Shown here: positions 17,554 to 27,850 of the stretch, in pieces
Layout of the letters: every line of letters starts with the position of its first letter
Numbering within the stretch: position 1 is the first letter of the stretch
Assembly (NCBI RefSeq): GCF_000526915.1
Contig: NZ_JAGZ01000003.1
Coordinates: forward strand, 310,001 to 374,000
DNA length: 64,000 bases
Reading direction: 5' to 3'
Source of the DNA: Mycobacterium genavense ATCC 51234
Lineage (GTDB): Bacteria > Actinomycetota > Actinomycetes > Mycobacteriales > Mycobacteriaceae
Notes under the pieces: model-generated
Seen by the model: only the letters and a program-made list of their open reading frames with translations
What the model was told of the DNA's origin: nothing
Databases searched by the model: none
Position numbers and translations under genes: made by a program

Positions 17554-18369
17554 ATGAGCGAGGCCGAGGGTCTGGACATTCCGCCATTGGCGCCGGCGCG
17601 GACGCTGTCCGCGGGCGTGAAGCCGCTGCTGGTATTGGCGAAGATTCGCGGCATCATGGACGCCTTCACGCTGTCCGAGCCGGAGCTGACGCTCAGCGAG
17701 ATTCGGGCCCGCACCGGGTATCCGACCTCGACGGTGCAGCGGCTGGTGGCCAATTTGGTGGCCGAGGAGTTCCTCGATCGGGTGGGCGACCGTTTCCGGA
17801 TCGGAGCCCGGGTGGCGTACTGGGCGGCCCCGGTGACCAGCAGCATGGGTCTGCTGGACGTGGTGACACCGGCCCTGGAAACGCTGCGCGACGCCAGCGG
17901 CGAGACGGCGTGCTTCTTCCGCCGCGAGGGGCCCTTCCGGGTGTGTGTCGCACTTGCCGAGACCCGCCACGGGATCCGCCGCGAGATGCACGTCGGCAAA
18001 GTCATTCCGCTCTCCGTCGGGTCGGCCGGCCGGGTGTTGATGGCCTGGGACGATGAGGCATTGGAAGAGGTGCTGCGTTCCGAGTTGATCCAGTTCACCC
18101 CGGCGACCGTCACCGATCCAGAGTTGTTGCGCGCCAAGGTCGAACAAGCGCGCCGGATGGGCTTTGCGATCACCAGCGGCGAACGCGACGAAGGGGCTAC
18201 CGGTATCGCGGCCCCGGTGTTCGATTCGCACGGTCAGGTGCTGGGTGCGCTGATGATCAGCGGACCGAGCTTTCGGTTCTCGCACGAGCTCGCCGAACTG
18301 TGGGCCGACAACGTCGTCGGCGCTGCCGACCAGGTGACCCGCACTCTCGGTGGCCGGCTTCCGTATTGA
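17554..18369 (+). CDS. IclR-family transcriptional regulator
   Basis: A 271-residue IclR protein. The N-terminal winged helix (about residues 22-90) has LTLSEIRARTGYPTSTVQRLV as recognition region. The C-terminal effector domain (about 105-265) has GSAGRVLMAWDDE and SGERDEGATGIAAPVFDSHGQ, typical of the small-molecule binding pocket. ATG 17554 lies right after GGAGG, an unusually short spacing. It is divergent from the viuB remnant and convergent with the PPE gene. Its target may be the CoA transferase, HMG-CoA-lyase-like and transporter genes nearby; this is a guess from position. Confidence 0.85.
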   Translation: MSEAEGLDIPPLAPARTLSAGVKPLLVLAKIRGIMDAFTLSEPELTLSEIRARTGYPTSTVQRLVANLVAEEFLDRVGDRFRIGARVAYWAAPVTSSMGLLDVVTPALETLRDASGETACFFRREGPFRVCVALAETRHGIRREMHVGKVIPLSVGSAGRVLMAWDDEALEEVLRSELIQFTPATVTDPELLRAKVEQARRMGFAITSGERDEGATGIAAPVFDSHGQVLGALMISGPSFRFSHELAELWADNVVGAADQVTRTLGGRLPY

Positions 18370-18370
18370 G

Positions 18371-19496
18371 CTAGCCCGCGAACGGTGGGCGCGCCATCAC
18401 CGTGAGCTTCAGACCGTATCGGGGTGTCCGGAGTCCTCCGCCGTCTGCGCCACCGACGCGTGGCAGGCCACCGATGACGTTTCCGCTTCCCGTCCCGGTG
18501 TCCGGCGCCTCGCGGATGTTGCTGATCGCGGCTGGCGTCGCGGCGTGGTCGGCGGCCTGGACCCCATTCGCGGCGACTTCAACGCCGCCACCGACCAACG
18601 CCGGGGTCACGGCAGGGGGCACGGCGGCCGCGGCGGCTCCCCCGAGCGCGCCGGTGGATTTCGCGATCGAGACAAAGGTGTTGGCCAGACCGGCGGAGAA
18701 GAACGGCAGGCAGGCCCTCGGTGTTGTAGAACGTGGTGGAAAACGGCGCGTAGAACGTCATCAGATCACCCAGCCATCCCAGCGGACCCGTGGTCAGCGC
18801 GTCCTTCACCGGATCATCGGCCGGTGCGGCGGCCTGCATACCGGTGGACAGCTTTCCCAACGCCGAGGTGATCTGGCTCATCTGGTCGTGCAACGTGTTT
18901 TGCGCCGCACCCGCCGAGGTACCGGTGGCCGCGGCGACCGCGGACCGCTGGCTTCCGATACCGGCCGGGTTGGTGGTGTGGGGCGCCGGGGTGAACGGCT
19001 TGACCGCCGCGGTGTGCGCGGATCGGCCCGCATAGCGGTACATGGTGGCCGAGTCGATTGCCCACATCTCCGCGTACTGGGCTTCCAAAGCCGCAATCTG
19101 CCCGGTGTTTTGGCCCAGCACATTGGTGGACAGCAGCCGCGCCAGATTGACCCGGTTAGCCGCGATCACCGGCGGAGGCACGATCGCGGTATGCGCCGTT
19201 TCGAAGGCCGACGCGGCGGACATGGCTTGACTGGCCGCATGCTCGGCCGCGGCGGCAGTGGTTCTCATCCATTCCACATAGGGGGTGACGGCCTCGGTCA
19301 TCGATGCCGAGGCCTGCCCTAACCACTCCTCGCTGGACAACGTGTTCACCACCCTGTCGTAGGCCACGGTGGCCGAATTCAGCTCGGAAGCAAGGGAATT
19401 CCACTCAGAAGCCGCCCCCATCAGCGAGGCCGAGCCCGCACCCGCGTACATCGGCCCCGAATTGACCTCCGGCGGCAACGCCCCAAAGTCAAGCAT
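18371..19496 (-). pseudogene. PPE-family protein, frameshifted near the C-terminus
   Basis: Starts at ATG 19496 behind AAGGGG with [14 protein letters not shown]. The PPE domain (residues 1-180) is complete, including the PPE motif at residues 8-10 and SEEWLGQ as WxG equivalent. At 18703-18711, in CTGCCTGCCG, a 4-bp tandem copy of TGCC shifts the frame, so the expected [20 protein letters not shown] appears in another frame. The rest continues in that frame to a stop at 18371 ([16 protein letters not shown] to RPPFAG). PPE proteins pair with PE proteins and are exported by type VII secretion. The N-terminal pairing domain could still be made. Confidence 0.82.
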
Positions 19497-19506
19497 CGCG
19501 AGCCCC

Positions 19507-19806
19507 TTAACCGGTTGCGATCGCGTTGGCGGCCTCCGTAGCCGCATACGATCCCGAGCTGAGATCCAAAGCGTTGACAAACATCTCGTGAATCTCCATC
19601 GCCTGCTGACTGACCTGCTGATACAGCTGCCCATGGGCGGTGAACTGTGCCGCGGTCAATATCGACACGTGGTCTGCGGCAGCGGAAATCACCGCAGTGG
19701 TCGGCGCCGACGCCGCCGCATTCTGGGCCGCAGACGCGGAGCCGATCGCCCGCAATGCACCGGCCGCCGCGGCCAACGCTTCCGGTTGCGCGGTAACAAA
19801 GGACAT
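19507..19806 (-). CDS. PE-family protein
   Basis: A 99-residue, PE-only protein: [20 protein letters not shown], with Pro-Glu at residues 8-9 and the two-helix hairpin, ending just after the type VII secretion signal region (YxxxD/E-like YAATE near residue 87). AAGGAGATCAG lies directly upstream of the ATG at 19806. The PPE gene downstream starts 10 bp after its stop, the classical PE-PPE operon order. As that partner is frameshifted, this PE may now pair with the PPE encoded at 19884-20945. Confidence 0.92.
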   Translation of the reverse strand: MSFVTAQPEALAAAAGALRAIGSASAAQNAAASAPTTAVISAAADHVSILTAAQFTAHGQLYQQVSQQAMEIHEMFVNALDLSSGSYAATEAANAIATG

Positions 19807-19883
19807 CTGATCTCCTTATTCAATAACCTTGCGGCTCAACGGTCCTGCAAAGTGGTGTTCGAATTGTGTTCTGGGCCATGACG

Positions 19884-20945
19884 TTATCCCACCGATGGTA
19901 GACGAGCCGTAAAACCGGGCCGGAATCCGTATTCGCGGGGCGGCAAGCCGCCACCACGTCTGCCGCGGGCCGGCGCCATCGGGGGCAACAGTGCCTCCGG
20001 TCGATTCGAGGGCCCGCCGGCACCCTCGGTGCCGATCGCCCGGAGCATGGACGCTTCTGCAACCTTGGGTGTTGTCGCAGACCAGCGCGCCGGCACAGAT
20101 AACGAGCCAATCTTGTTCGACGAAGCCAAGTTCGCCGAGATCAGCTTACCACCGAGGCTGACCGGCGCCGCGAGGGCGGGCGTGGCGGAGAAGCCCACCG
20201 CGCCCCCGGCGGCGACGTGCTCGGGCCACAGCACACCGATTTGCGCGAAAATCAGGGAGCCCACATAGATCATCGGCCAGTAGATGACGTCCAAGGGACC
20301 GAACAGGAGTCCTTTTACCTGACTGGACAAGGTATTGACGATGTCGGTGAGCGATGTCTGCGACGGCCCGCCGGTCGCGGCCGCCGCGGCGACGGCAGCT
20401 TGCTGTCGGGCCAGTCCGGCTTGGTCGGTGGTGTGGACCGGCTCGGTGAACGGGACCAATTGCGTTGCGGTTGCCGCGAAGCCGGCGTATCCGTTCATGG
20501 CGGCGGCGTCCTGCGCCCACATCTCGGCGTAGCCGGCCTCGGTGGCGGCGATCGCCGCGGTGTTCTGCCCGAAAAAGTTGGTCGCGACGAGCATCAGCAA
20601 CCGCGCTCGGTTCTCGGCGATCACCGGCGGCGGGACCGTCATCGCGAAGGCCGCATCGAAGGCCGACGCGACGGCCTTGGCCTGCGCGCTGGTCTGTTCG
20701 GCCAGCGCGGCCGCGGCACTGAGCCACGAGATGTAGGGCGTGGCGGCGGCCAGCATCGATCTGGACGCCGGGCCGAACCACGACGAACTCGTCAGCTCAG
20801 CCGTCACCGACGAATAGCTGGAAGCGCTCGATGCCAGTTCGGCCGCCAGGTAGTCCCAGGCCGCGGCCATCATGGGCCCCGGTCCGGCCCCGGCATACAT
20901 TCGGCCCGAGTTGATCTCCGGCGGTAGCGCCCCGAAATCGATCAT
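19884..20945 (-). CDS. PPE-family protein, SVP subgroup
   Basis: An intact 353-residue PPE protein. PPE motif at residues 8-10 ([10 protein letters not shown]), [11 protein letters not shown] as WxG segment, conserved [26 protein letters not shown] in the helical domain, and SLSVPARW near residue 285, the GxxSVPxxW signature of the SVP subgroup. Predicted to dimerise with PE proteins through helices 2 and 3 and to be exported to the cell surface. It lies upstream of the PE gene, so the order is PPE-PE-PPE on one strand. Confidence 0.93.
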   Translation of the reverse strand: MIDFGALPPEINSGRMYAGAGPGPMMAAAWDYLAAELASSASSYSSVTAELTSSSWFGPASRSMLAAATPYISWLSAAAALAEQTSAQAKAVASAFDAAFAMTVPPPVIAENRARLLMLVATNFFGQNTAAIAATEAGYAEMWAQDAAAMNGYAGFAATATQLVPFTEPVHTTDQAGLARQQAAVAAAAATGGPSQTSLTDIVNTLSSQVKGLLFGPLDVIYWPMIYVGSLIFAQIGVLWPEHVAAGGAVGFSATPALAAPVSLGGKLISANLASSNKIGSLSVPARWSATTPKVAEASMLRAIGTEGAGGPSNRPEALLPPMAPARGRRGGGLPPREYGFRPGFTARLPSVG

Positions 20946-20961
20946 CGCAACTCCCGGGCCG

Positions 20962-22343
20962 TCATAGCGGGTTGATCTCTTCGAGGCTGCGCCGCGACGT
21001 GCGCGGCCTCAGCGCGAGAACGGCGGCGATGACGACGGCCAATGCGGTTGCCACCGCGGTGAACATCGCGCCCGCACCGTAGTGGTCCAGGATAGTGACC
21101 AGCACGAAAGGCGAAGCGCCACTGGATAACCGGGACAGCGAGTACGTCCATCCGACGGCCGTGGCCCGCACGGTGGTCGGGAAGACCTCGGCCTGATACA
21201 CGTGATAGACGTTGGAGAAGACGTTGCTCGTCGCGGTGGTCAAGAAGCCGAACAGGACGATCAGCGGCACCGACGACTGGGTCGCGAACAACAGTCCGAA
21301 CGCCGCGACGGCCACGATCGAGCCGACCAGCAGGAACTTGCGTTCGAATCTCGCCAGCAGCGGGATGGCCGCCAGGGAGCCGATCGGATATCCCACAAAC
21401 GACAGCGCGCTGAACAGCATCGAGGACGTGACGCCGTAACCGCGGCTGACCAGCACCAGCGCGGCGAGGGTGCCGAACCCGTAGTAGCCGTAGGTCTGAA
21501 ACAAGTGGAACACCGTCAGCATCACGACCCGGCGGTTGTACGGAGCCCGCCGCAATTGCGTCAGGCCCGATTGAGTGGGCCTCCCAACGCCGGCGCGATC
21601 GGCGTCGGGAGGAGTATCGATCTGCGCCGCAAGCAGATTCGATCCGGCGGCGAAGACGTTCAGGGCCCGCTGCGCCTCGTCGTGGCGTCCCGCGGACGCA
21701 AGCCAGCGCGGCGACCCGGGCACCCACCGGTTCAGGACGAACACGATCAGAGCGCCCCCGGCCCCCAGGCCCAGCAGCCAACGCCACCCCGTGATGCCCA
21801 GCGGCGAACGCTGGGTCAGCCACCAGGCCAGGAAGCCGGCGAAGGGGACCGCGAGGAACGAACAGGTGTAGGCGTAGGAGGCCATTCGGCCGCGCTGCTC
21901 TTTGGGTAGGACGTCGGCAAGGTAGGTGTCGGCCACCGGGTACACCGCGCCGATCCCGACGCCGGCCAAAATCGGGCGAGCACCAACAGCGCCGGAGACG
22001 GCGCAAAGGCACCGGCCAGCGAGAAGGCCGAAAACAGCTGAGCCCGAGCAGGAACGCCCTCCGGCGACCTATCCGGTCAGCGAGCCGACCGAAAAATGCT
22101 GCGCCGACGAACATTCCGATGAACGACGACGCCAGCACCAGTTTGAGCGCGGTGCCGCGCACGCCGAAGTTGTGCTGCAGCGTGGCGCTCAGGGTGCTGG
22201 ACAGGAAGATCTCGTACATCTCGAAGAACAAGCCGAGCCCCACCGCGACGACGACCTTGCGGTGTACCGCCCCCCACCGGCAAGCGATCCAGTTGCTCGC
22301 CGACAGAGTCCGCGGTCACTGCCGTGATCGGTGTTGCGGTCAT
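20962..22343 (-). pseudogene. MFS transporter with three frameshifts
   Basis: ATG at 22343 (MTATPITAVTADSVGEQLDRL). A run of six C at 22270-22275, one more than the frame needs, causes the first shift. The next frame gives FFEMYEIFLSSTLS, then GRLADRIGRRRAFLLGL, the MFS A-motif loop. One missing base near 22040 and another in a T-run at about 21970 cause further shifts. The rest (AGVGIGAVYPVADTYLADVLPKEQRGR to the stop at 20962) is open and has the later transmembrane segments. It resembles sugar or organic-acid porters. Divergent from the CoA transferase gene, also broken. Confidence 0.85.
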
Positions 22344-22521
22344 TCAGAGCCCCTCGTCGTCGAGAACCCGCCATGCCCACATCGTGTCTACAAAGTGGTT
22401 TGTCGCTTGCATTGTGAGCCATGCACCAACATCCGACTGTAGCGGCCCGCATCACCGAATGGAAGAGTCTCTTGCCATATTGTGGGTAGCAATGCGCGAT
22501 GTCGGTTACAGGAGGTCTCCA

Positions 22522-23748
22522 GTGAACGAAGCCAACGGACCGCTTGACCGGGTACGCGTCCTTGAGCTGGGCAATTACATAGCCGCGCCGACCGCGGGCC
22601 GACTGTTGGCCGATTTCGGCGCCGTGGTCATCAAGATCGAGCACCCGGAAACCGTTGACGAGTTGCGCACCTGGCGGCTGTACTCCGGCACGACGTCGAT
22701 GCTGTTTCGCACCATCAACCGCAACAAAAAGTCGGTGGTGGTCGACCTCAAGACCGAGCGGGGCCAGGTGATCGTGCGTGAGTTGGCCCGGAGCTGCGAC
22801 GTCGTGCTGGAGAACTTCCGCCCGGGGACCCTGAAGCGGTGGGGCATCGGCCCGGCCGAGCTCGCCGCGGAGAACCCCGATCTGATCATCGTGCGGGTGT
22901 CGGCCTACGGGCAGACCGGACCGCGTCAGCAGCAACCCGGATTCGCCGCGGTCGCCGAGGCGATGGCGGGGCTGCGGGCACCGACCGGCGAGCCGGACCG
23001 TCCGCCGTCACGGGTGGGTGTGTCCATCGGCGACTCCATCGCCGGCATCTACGCCGCGTTCGGCGCGTTGGTCGCGTTGCATCAACGCCAAAAGGACCGT
23101 GTCGCAGGCAGATCCACCCCGGTGGCCGACCGGACCGTCGACGTCGCGCTGACCGAAGCCATCTTCTCGGTGATGGAATCGTTGGTCCCGGAGTACGACG
23201 CCTACCAGGTCACGCGTGGCCGCACCGGCGGGCGCATGGAAGGCATCGCCCCGTCGAACGCCTACCGGTGCAGCGACGGCCGCTAGGTGGTCATCGCCGG
23301 CAACGGCGACGGCATCTATCGCCGGTTCATGACGCTGATCGGCCGGACCGACCTCGCGCAAGACGCACGCTTGGCCAACAACGCGCTGCGGTGACAGGCC
23401 CGCGACGAGCTCGACGCGGCGATCGGCGAGTGGACCGCCAGCATGCCCGCGCGCGAAGCACTTTCGGCGCTCGAGGCGGCCGGTGTGCCCGCCGGCCCGA
23501 TCAACACCGCGGCCGACATCAAGGCCGACGAGCAGTTCCTGGCGCGCGGCATGATCCAGCACCTACCGGTTTCCACCGGCACCGAGATGCTGCCCAGCGT
23601 GGCGTTCCCGGGCATCGTGCCGCGGATCGGCGACGGTGCGCGTGCGATCCGCACCCTCGGACCGGATCTCGGCGAGCACACCGACGAAATAGAAATACTT
23701 GGCGCCCTGGCGCTTGACCCTCCGAATGTCGAGGAGCTGATCGGATGA
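22522..23748 (+). pseudogene. CaiB/BaiF-type (family III) CoA transferase with two nonsense codons
   Basis: GTG start at 22522 preceded by a perfect AGGAGGT. The product would have about 408 residues: LDRVRVLELGNYIAAPTAGRLLADFGA, NRNKKSVVVDLK, CDVVLENFRPG and VSAYGQTGP are typical of family III transferases. TAG at 23284 (codon 255, CSDGR-stop-VVIAGNGD) and TGA at 23392 (codon 291, NALR-stop-QARDE) interrupt it; Trp is expected at both. The remainder is in the same frame and ends at 23748 with ATGA overlap to the next gene. Such enzymes move CoA between carboxylic acids. Confidence 0.88.
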
Positions 23749-24659
23749 TGACCCCAGTGCGATTGCGCGACGTCACGCTGCGCGACGGCTTGCAGCTGAC
23801 CCGCAAGCTGCTCGGCACCGACACGAAAGTCCAACTGGCGCGGGCATTGCTGGACTCGGGCATCGACGCGCTGGAGATCGGGGCGATGGCGCGCCCCGAC
23901 AAGGTGCCGCCGATGGCCAACACCCTCGAGGTCATCGCGGCGCTGACTCCCGAAGAGCTGCAACGGTGTTGGGTGTGGACGGCCACCCCGCGCGGCGTCA
24001 CCCGGGCGATCGAAGCCGGCGCGCGCAACGTCGAATACTGCCTCTCGGTCAGTGACCAGCACAACCACGCCAATGTCGGGCGGACCACCGAGCAGAGCAT
24101 GGCCGCCTTGCCCGAGGCCGTCGACTTCGCGGCGGTGGCCGGCGCCCGGCTGCAGCTGTTGTTGGCCACCGCATTCACCTGCCCGTACCGGGGGCCGGTC
24201 GACCCGCAACGGGTCGTCGACCTGGTGCGCGATCCCCGCACGGCGAACATTTCGAGCGTGGTGCTGTGCGACACGCTGGGGCAGGCCACGCCCGAACAGG
24301 TGCGGCAGTTGGTCAAGCGGGTGCGCGACAAAGCACCCGAGTGCGAGATCGTCTTCCACGGGCACGACACCTGGAGCCTCGGCGTGGCCAACACCCTCGC
24401 CGCCATCCAGGTGGGGGCCTCGATGGTCGACGGGGCGCTCGGCGGCCTGGGTGGCTGCCCTTTCGCTCCCGAAGCCAGCGGCAACACCTCGACCGAGGAT
24501 CTGCTGTTCGCGCTGCAGCCCCCGTGGCTGACTCCCCCGATCTTCGCCGGAGTCGTGACCGCGGGCGGGCGGCTGCTGGACGAGTTGGGCGTGGAGAACC
24601 GCTCCCGCGCCGCCCAGGGCGCACGGTCCACGGTGGACGCATCCCCCTGGGTCAGCTAA
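23745..24659 (+). CDS. HMG-CoA lyase-like (HMGL/DRE-TIM) enzyme
   Basis: A 304-residue TIM-barrel lyase, intact. Catalytic Arg13-Asp14 in LRDGLQ, metal ligands His205 and His207 in FHGHDTW, and the signature GGLGGCPFAPEASGNTSTED with catalytic Cys238 and metal ligand Asn247. This matches hydroxymethylglutaryl-CoA lyase, which cleaves HMG-CoA to acetyl-CoA and acetoacetate in leucine breakdown; related acyl-CoA substrates are possible. Its start overlaps the stop of the broken CoA transferase, so it was translated by coupling, and its expression may now be reduced. Its stop overlaps the ancestral dprA stop on the other strand. Confidence 0.88.
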   Translation: MMTPVRLRDVTLRDGLQLTRKLLGTDTKVQLARALLDSGIDALEIGAMARPDKVPPMANTLEVIAALTPEELQRCWVWTATPRGVTRAIEAGARNVEYCLSVSDQHNHANVGRTTEQSMAALPEAVDFAAVAGARLQLLLATAFTCPYRGPVDPQRVVDLVRDPRTANISSVVLCDTLGQATPEQVRQLVKRVRDKAPECEIVFHGHDTWSLGVANTLAAIQVGASMVDGALGGLGGCPFAPEASGNTSTEDLLFALQPPWLTPPIFAGVVTAGGRLLDELGVENRSRAAQGARSTVDASPWVS

Positions 24660-25808
24660 CCCGCGGCCGCCGACGCACGGCGCGCCCGCACGATTCGCCA
24701 CTGCCCGTCGTCGCGTGCGGCCAACCCGGACACCGAGCATCGCCAGTGGTCCCAGCACCTGCTCGGGCATCAGCCCGGAAGCGACCGCGATCTCGTCGAC
24801 CGTCGCGGCGCCGCGACCGGGCAACGCCTCGTACACCTGGCGTTCGGCCTCGCCCAGGGCGTCCAGGGCCGTCGCGGGCCGGGGCTCTTCGACGGCGAGT
24901 TCGCCCATGCGGCCGCCGAGTTCGACGACGTTGTCGGCCCGGGTGACCAGCTCGTCGCCGTGGCGCAGCAGCTCATGACAGCCCGCCGAGGCCGACGAGG
25001 TGACGGGCCCGGGCACCGTGGCCACCACCCGGCCCAGCGCCCGCGCCCAGGCCGCGGTTTTCGCGACCCCGCTGCGTAGCCCGGCCTCCACCACGACGAC
25101 GGCCCCCGCGACCGCGGCGACCAGACGATTGCGGGTCAGGAACCGGTGCCGGGCCGGCCGCAGGCCCGGCGGGTATTCGCTGAACAGCAAGCCGTGCTGG
25201 CCGATGCGATGCAGCAACGCCGAATGCCCGGCCGGGTAAGGGATGTCGATCCCGCCGGCCAGCACAGCCACGGTGATTCCGTCGCCGGCCAGTGCCGCGC
25301 GGTGGGCCGCACCGTCGATGCCGTAGGCGCCGCCGGAGACCACCGCCACGTCGCGCTCGGCCAGGCCAACGGCCAGATCGGCGCTCACCTGTTCGCTGTA
25401 GGCGGTGGCCGCGCGGGTGCCGACCACCGCGGCGGCGCGCTGGGTCACCTCGTCCAGGCGCACGGCACTTAACGCCCACAACACCAGCGGTGGTGCGGCG
25501 CCGGGCCGCGCCCCGGCGCCGTCGAAGGCCGAGAACGCGAGCAATGGCCATTCCGGGCAGTCGGGGGTGATCAGCCGGCCGCCGCAACGGGTGAGCCACT
25601 CGAGATCAGCTGCGGCGGAGTCGATTTCCCGCCTGGCCGCGGTCCGCCGCACCAGCTCGTCGCCGACCAGCCCGCGCCGGACCCGGCCGGCCGCCTCGAC
25701 CGGGCCCACGGATGCCACCAGTGCGGACAGCGCCGCACACGGCGGCTCGGCCACCCGCGACAGGTACGCCCAGGCCGGCCAGCTGGGGTCGTCGAACGGC
25801 GCGGTCAT
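24656..25808 (-). pseudogene. dprA: DNA processing protein DprA, frameshifted in the C-terminal domain
   Basis: ATG at 25808. The Rossmann-like DNA-binding core is intact: VVGTRAAT, SGGAYGIDGAAHRAAL, GGIDIPYPAGH and TRNRLVAAVAGAVVVVEA. At about 24735, one base is missing and the C-terminal winged-helix segment (expected GLAARDDGQWRIVRARR, stop at 24656) lies in another frame. In the used frame translation runs antisense through the neighbouring genes as far as 23316, giving about 470 unrelated residues. DprA loads RecA on incoming single-stranded DNA. The core could still fold, so the loss of function is probable rather than certain. Confidence 0.78.
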
Positions 25809-27315
25809 CGCTGCGCCCCCAACTGCCGGAAGCTCAGCGCGGCGGCCACCTCGTCGACCCCGGGAGAGCTCCGGCCGGCCAGGTCGGCAAGACTCCACGC
25901 GACGCGCAACGTGCGGTCGAGCCCGCGAATGCTGAGCAGCCCGCGCTCCACCGCCAGCCGCAGCGGATCCATGGCCTTACCACCGGGCCGGTACTTTCGC
26001 CGCAACAGCGTTCCGCTCACTTCGGCGTTGGTGGTGAAACCGTGTGGCCGCCACCGCGCGGCGGCCGTGTCACGGGCCTGGGCCACCCGTTGCCGCACCT
26101 GCTCGGAGGATTCACCGTCGACGGCAGCGAACGCGCCGGTCCGCACCGGATGCATCTGTACCCGCAGGTCCACCCGATCCAGCAACGGGCCCGACAGCTT
26201 GCCCAGGTAGCGGCGTTTGGTCGCGGCCGGGCACATGCAGTCCTGTGGATCGGCCGGCGCGCAGGGGCACAGGTTGGCGGCCAGCACCAGCTGAAACCGG
26301 GCGGGGTAGCACGCCACGCCATCGCGGCGTGCCAGACGAATGAGCCCGTCCTCCAATGGTGTTCGCAGCTCTTCCAGCGCGCCGACGCTGATCTCGGCGC
26401 ATTCGTCGAGGAACAGCACGTCACGGTGCGCCCGGCTGACGGCGCCCGGGCGGGCCATGCCCGAGCCGCCGACGACGAGGGCGGCCACGCTGGAACTGTG
26501 GTGTGGTGCCACGAACGGCGGCTGGGTGATCAACGGCGTGTCCGCCGACAGCAGGCCGGCCACCGAGTGAATCGCGGTGACCTCCAGGGCCTCGCTGTCG
26601 GTCAAGCGGGGCAGCAACCCCGGAAGCTGTTGCGCCAGCATCGTTTTACCCACCCCCGGCGGGCCGGTCAGCATCAGGTGATGGGCCCCGGCCGCGGCCA
26701 CCTCGACCGCGAAACGTGCTTGCGCCTGCCCCACCCGTCGGCCAGATCCCCCGCCGGCTTGCGATCGGTGGGCGGCGCGCTGTTCCGCTCGTGCAGCCGG
26801 GCCGCACCGCCGAGCCAGCTCTGCAGCTGCCCCAGCGTGCGCGAGCCCCAGACGTCGATCCCGTCGATCAGGCTGGCCTCGGCCAGGTTGTCCACCGGGA
26901 CGACGACGGCGGGCCAGCCGTCGCGTTTGGCGGCCAGCACCGCGGGCAGCACCCCACGCACCGGCCGGATCCGGCCGTCCAGCGACAGCTCGCCGAGCAG
27001 CACCGTCTTTTCCAGGCGCTCCCACGGATTCTTGCGCTGTGCCGACAACACCGCCGCCGCCAGGGCGATGTCGAAGACCGATCCCATTTTCGGCAGTGTC
27101 GCCGGGGACAGCGCCAGCGTGAGCCTGGCCATGGGCCAGTCGTTTCCACAATTGGTGACCGCGGCGCGCACCCGGTCGCGTGACTCCTGCAACGCGGCGT
27201 CGGGCAGGCCGACGAGGTGGACCGCGGGCAGCCCCGAGGTGATGTCGGCCTCGATCTCCACGATGTGACCGTCCAGGCCGCGCACCGCGACCGAGAACGC
27301 GCGTCCCGGCGCCAT
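25805..27315 (-). pseudogene. comM: ComM/YifB-type Mg-chelatase-like AAA ATPase, frameshifted
   Basis: ATG at 27315 shares a base with the yraN stop. The N-terminal ChlI-like domain is normal (GLPAVHLVGLPDAALQESRDRV, GELSLDGRIRPVRGVLP). In GACGGGTGGGG near 26738 one base is missing, so KPAGDLAD is followed by the wrong frame. The expected GQAQARFAVEVAAAGAHHLM and the AAA core (Walker A GPPGVGKTML, DECAEISVGALEELRTPLEDG, LAANLCPC, GPLLDRVDL) continue in the next frame to the stop at 25805, which overlaps the dprA start (ATGA). ComM is a helicase for branch migration of incoming DNA. Confidence 0.85.
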
Positions 27316-27713
27316 CAGCCGATTCCCTGCAGATGTGAGATCTCCGGCGTGCGCCTGGAACATCCCGGCCCGAGCCGCACCCCGATCACGTCGATGCGGA
27401 CCGCCGCCCAGCGGCCGTCCTGAGCGGCCAGCCACAGCCCCGCCAGTCGGCGTAACCGCCGGACCTTGCGGGGGGTGACCGCGTGCGCCAAACCCCCGTA
27501 GCCGTCGCCGGTACGCGTCTTGACCTCGACGAACACCAGCGTGCGGGTGGCGTCTTCGGCGGCGATCACGTCGAGTTCGCCGTAGCGACATCGCCAGTTG
27601 CGATCCACGATGCGCAGCCCCATCCGCGTCAGGTAATCCACGGCGAGGGCCTCACCCAGCGCTCCCAGTTCGATGCGCGTCCTGTCGGCCCCGGAGGCCT
27701 TTGCGGTCGTCAT
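27315..27713 (-). CDS. yraN: YraN family (UPF0102) nuclease-like protein, Rv2898c orthologue
   Basis: A 132-residue protein of the PD-(D/E)XK-like UPF0102 family: LGALGEALAVDYL, RNWRCRYGELDVIA and VFVEVKTRTGDGYG give the Glu, Asp and ExK residues of the nuclease core. ATG 27713 fits the family length; the frame upstream has no support. The function is not well defined; it is usually placed with DNA-processing genes. It is the first intact gene of the yraN-comM-dprA operon, whose other two members are broken. Confidence 0.88.
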   Translation of the reverse strand: MTTAKASGADRTRIELGALGEALAVDYLTRMGLRIVDRNWRCRYGELDVIAAEDATRTLVFVEVKTRTGDGYGGLAHAVTPRKVRRLRRLAGLWLAAQDGRWAAVRIDVIGVRLGPGCSRRTPEISHLQGIG

Positions 27714-27850
27714 GCCGCCAAACCTGCCCGCCGGGCCCGACACGACACGCCCGGACGGGCGTCGAGGACCCCGCCAACGACGAGTTATCCCCAGTCGGGT
27801 GTTCATCCACAGCGATGACCGGAATCGGTCTGCGCCGCAGCGGAATTCGG

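Noticed and set aside
17008..18285. 425-codon minus-strand frame over the IclR gene
   Set aside because: Antisense of the IclR gene joined to a wrong frame of viuB; Arg/His-rich with no recognisable domain.
23316..25808. An 830-codon frame that looks like a DprA fusion protein
   Set aside because: The part beyond about codon 360 is antisense to the lyase and CoA transferase genes and has no family resemblance; it follows from a one-base deletion in dprA.
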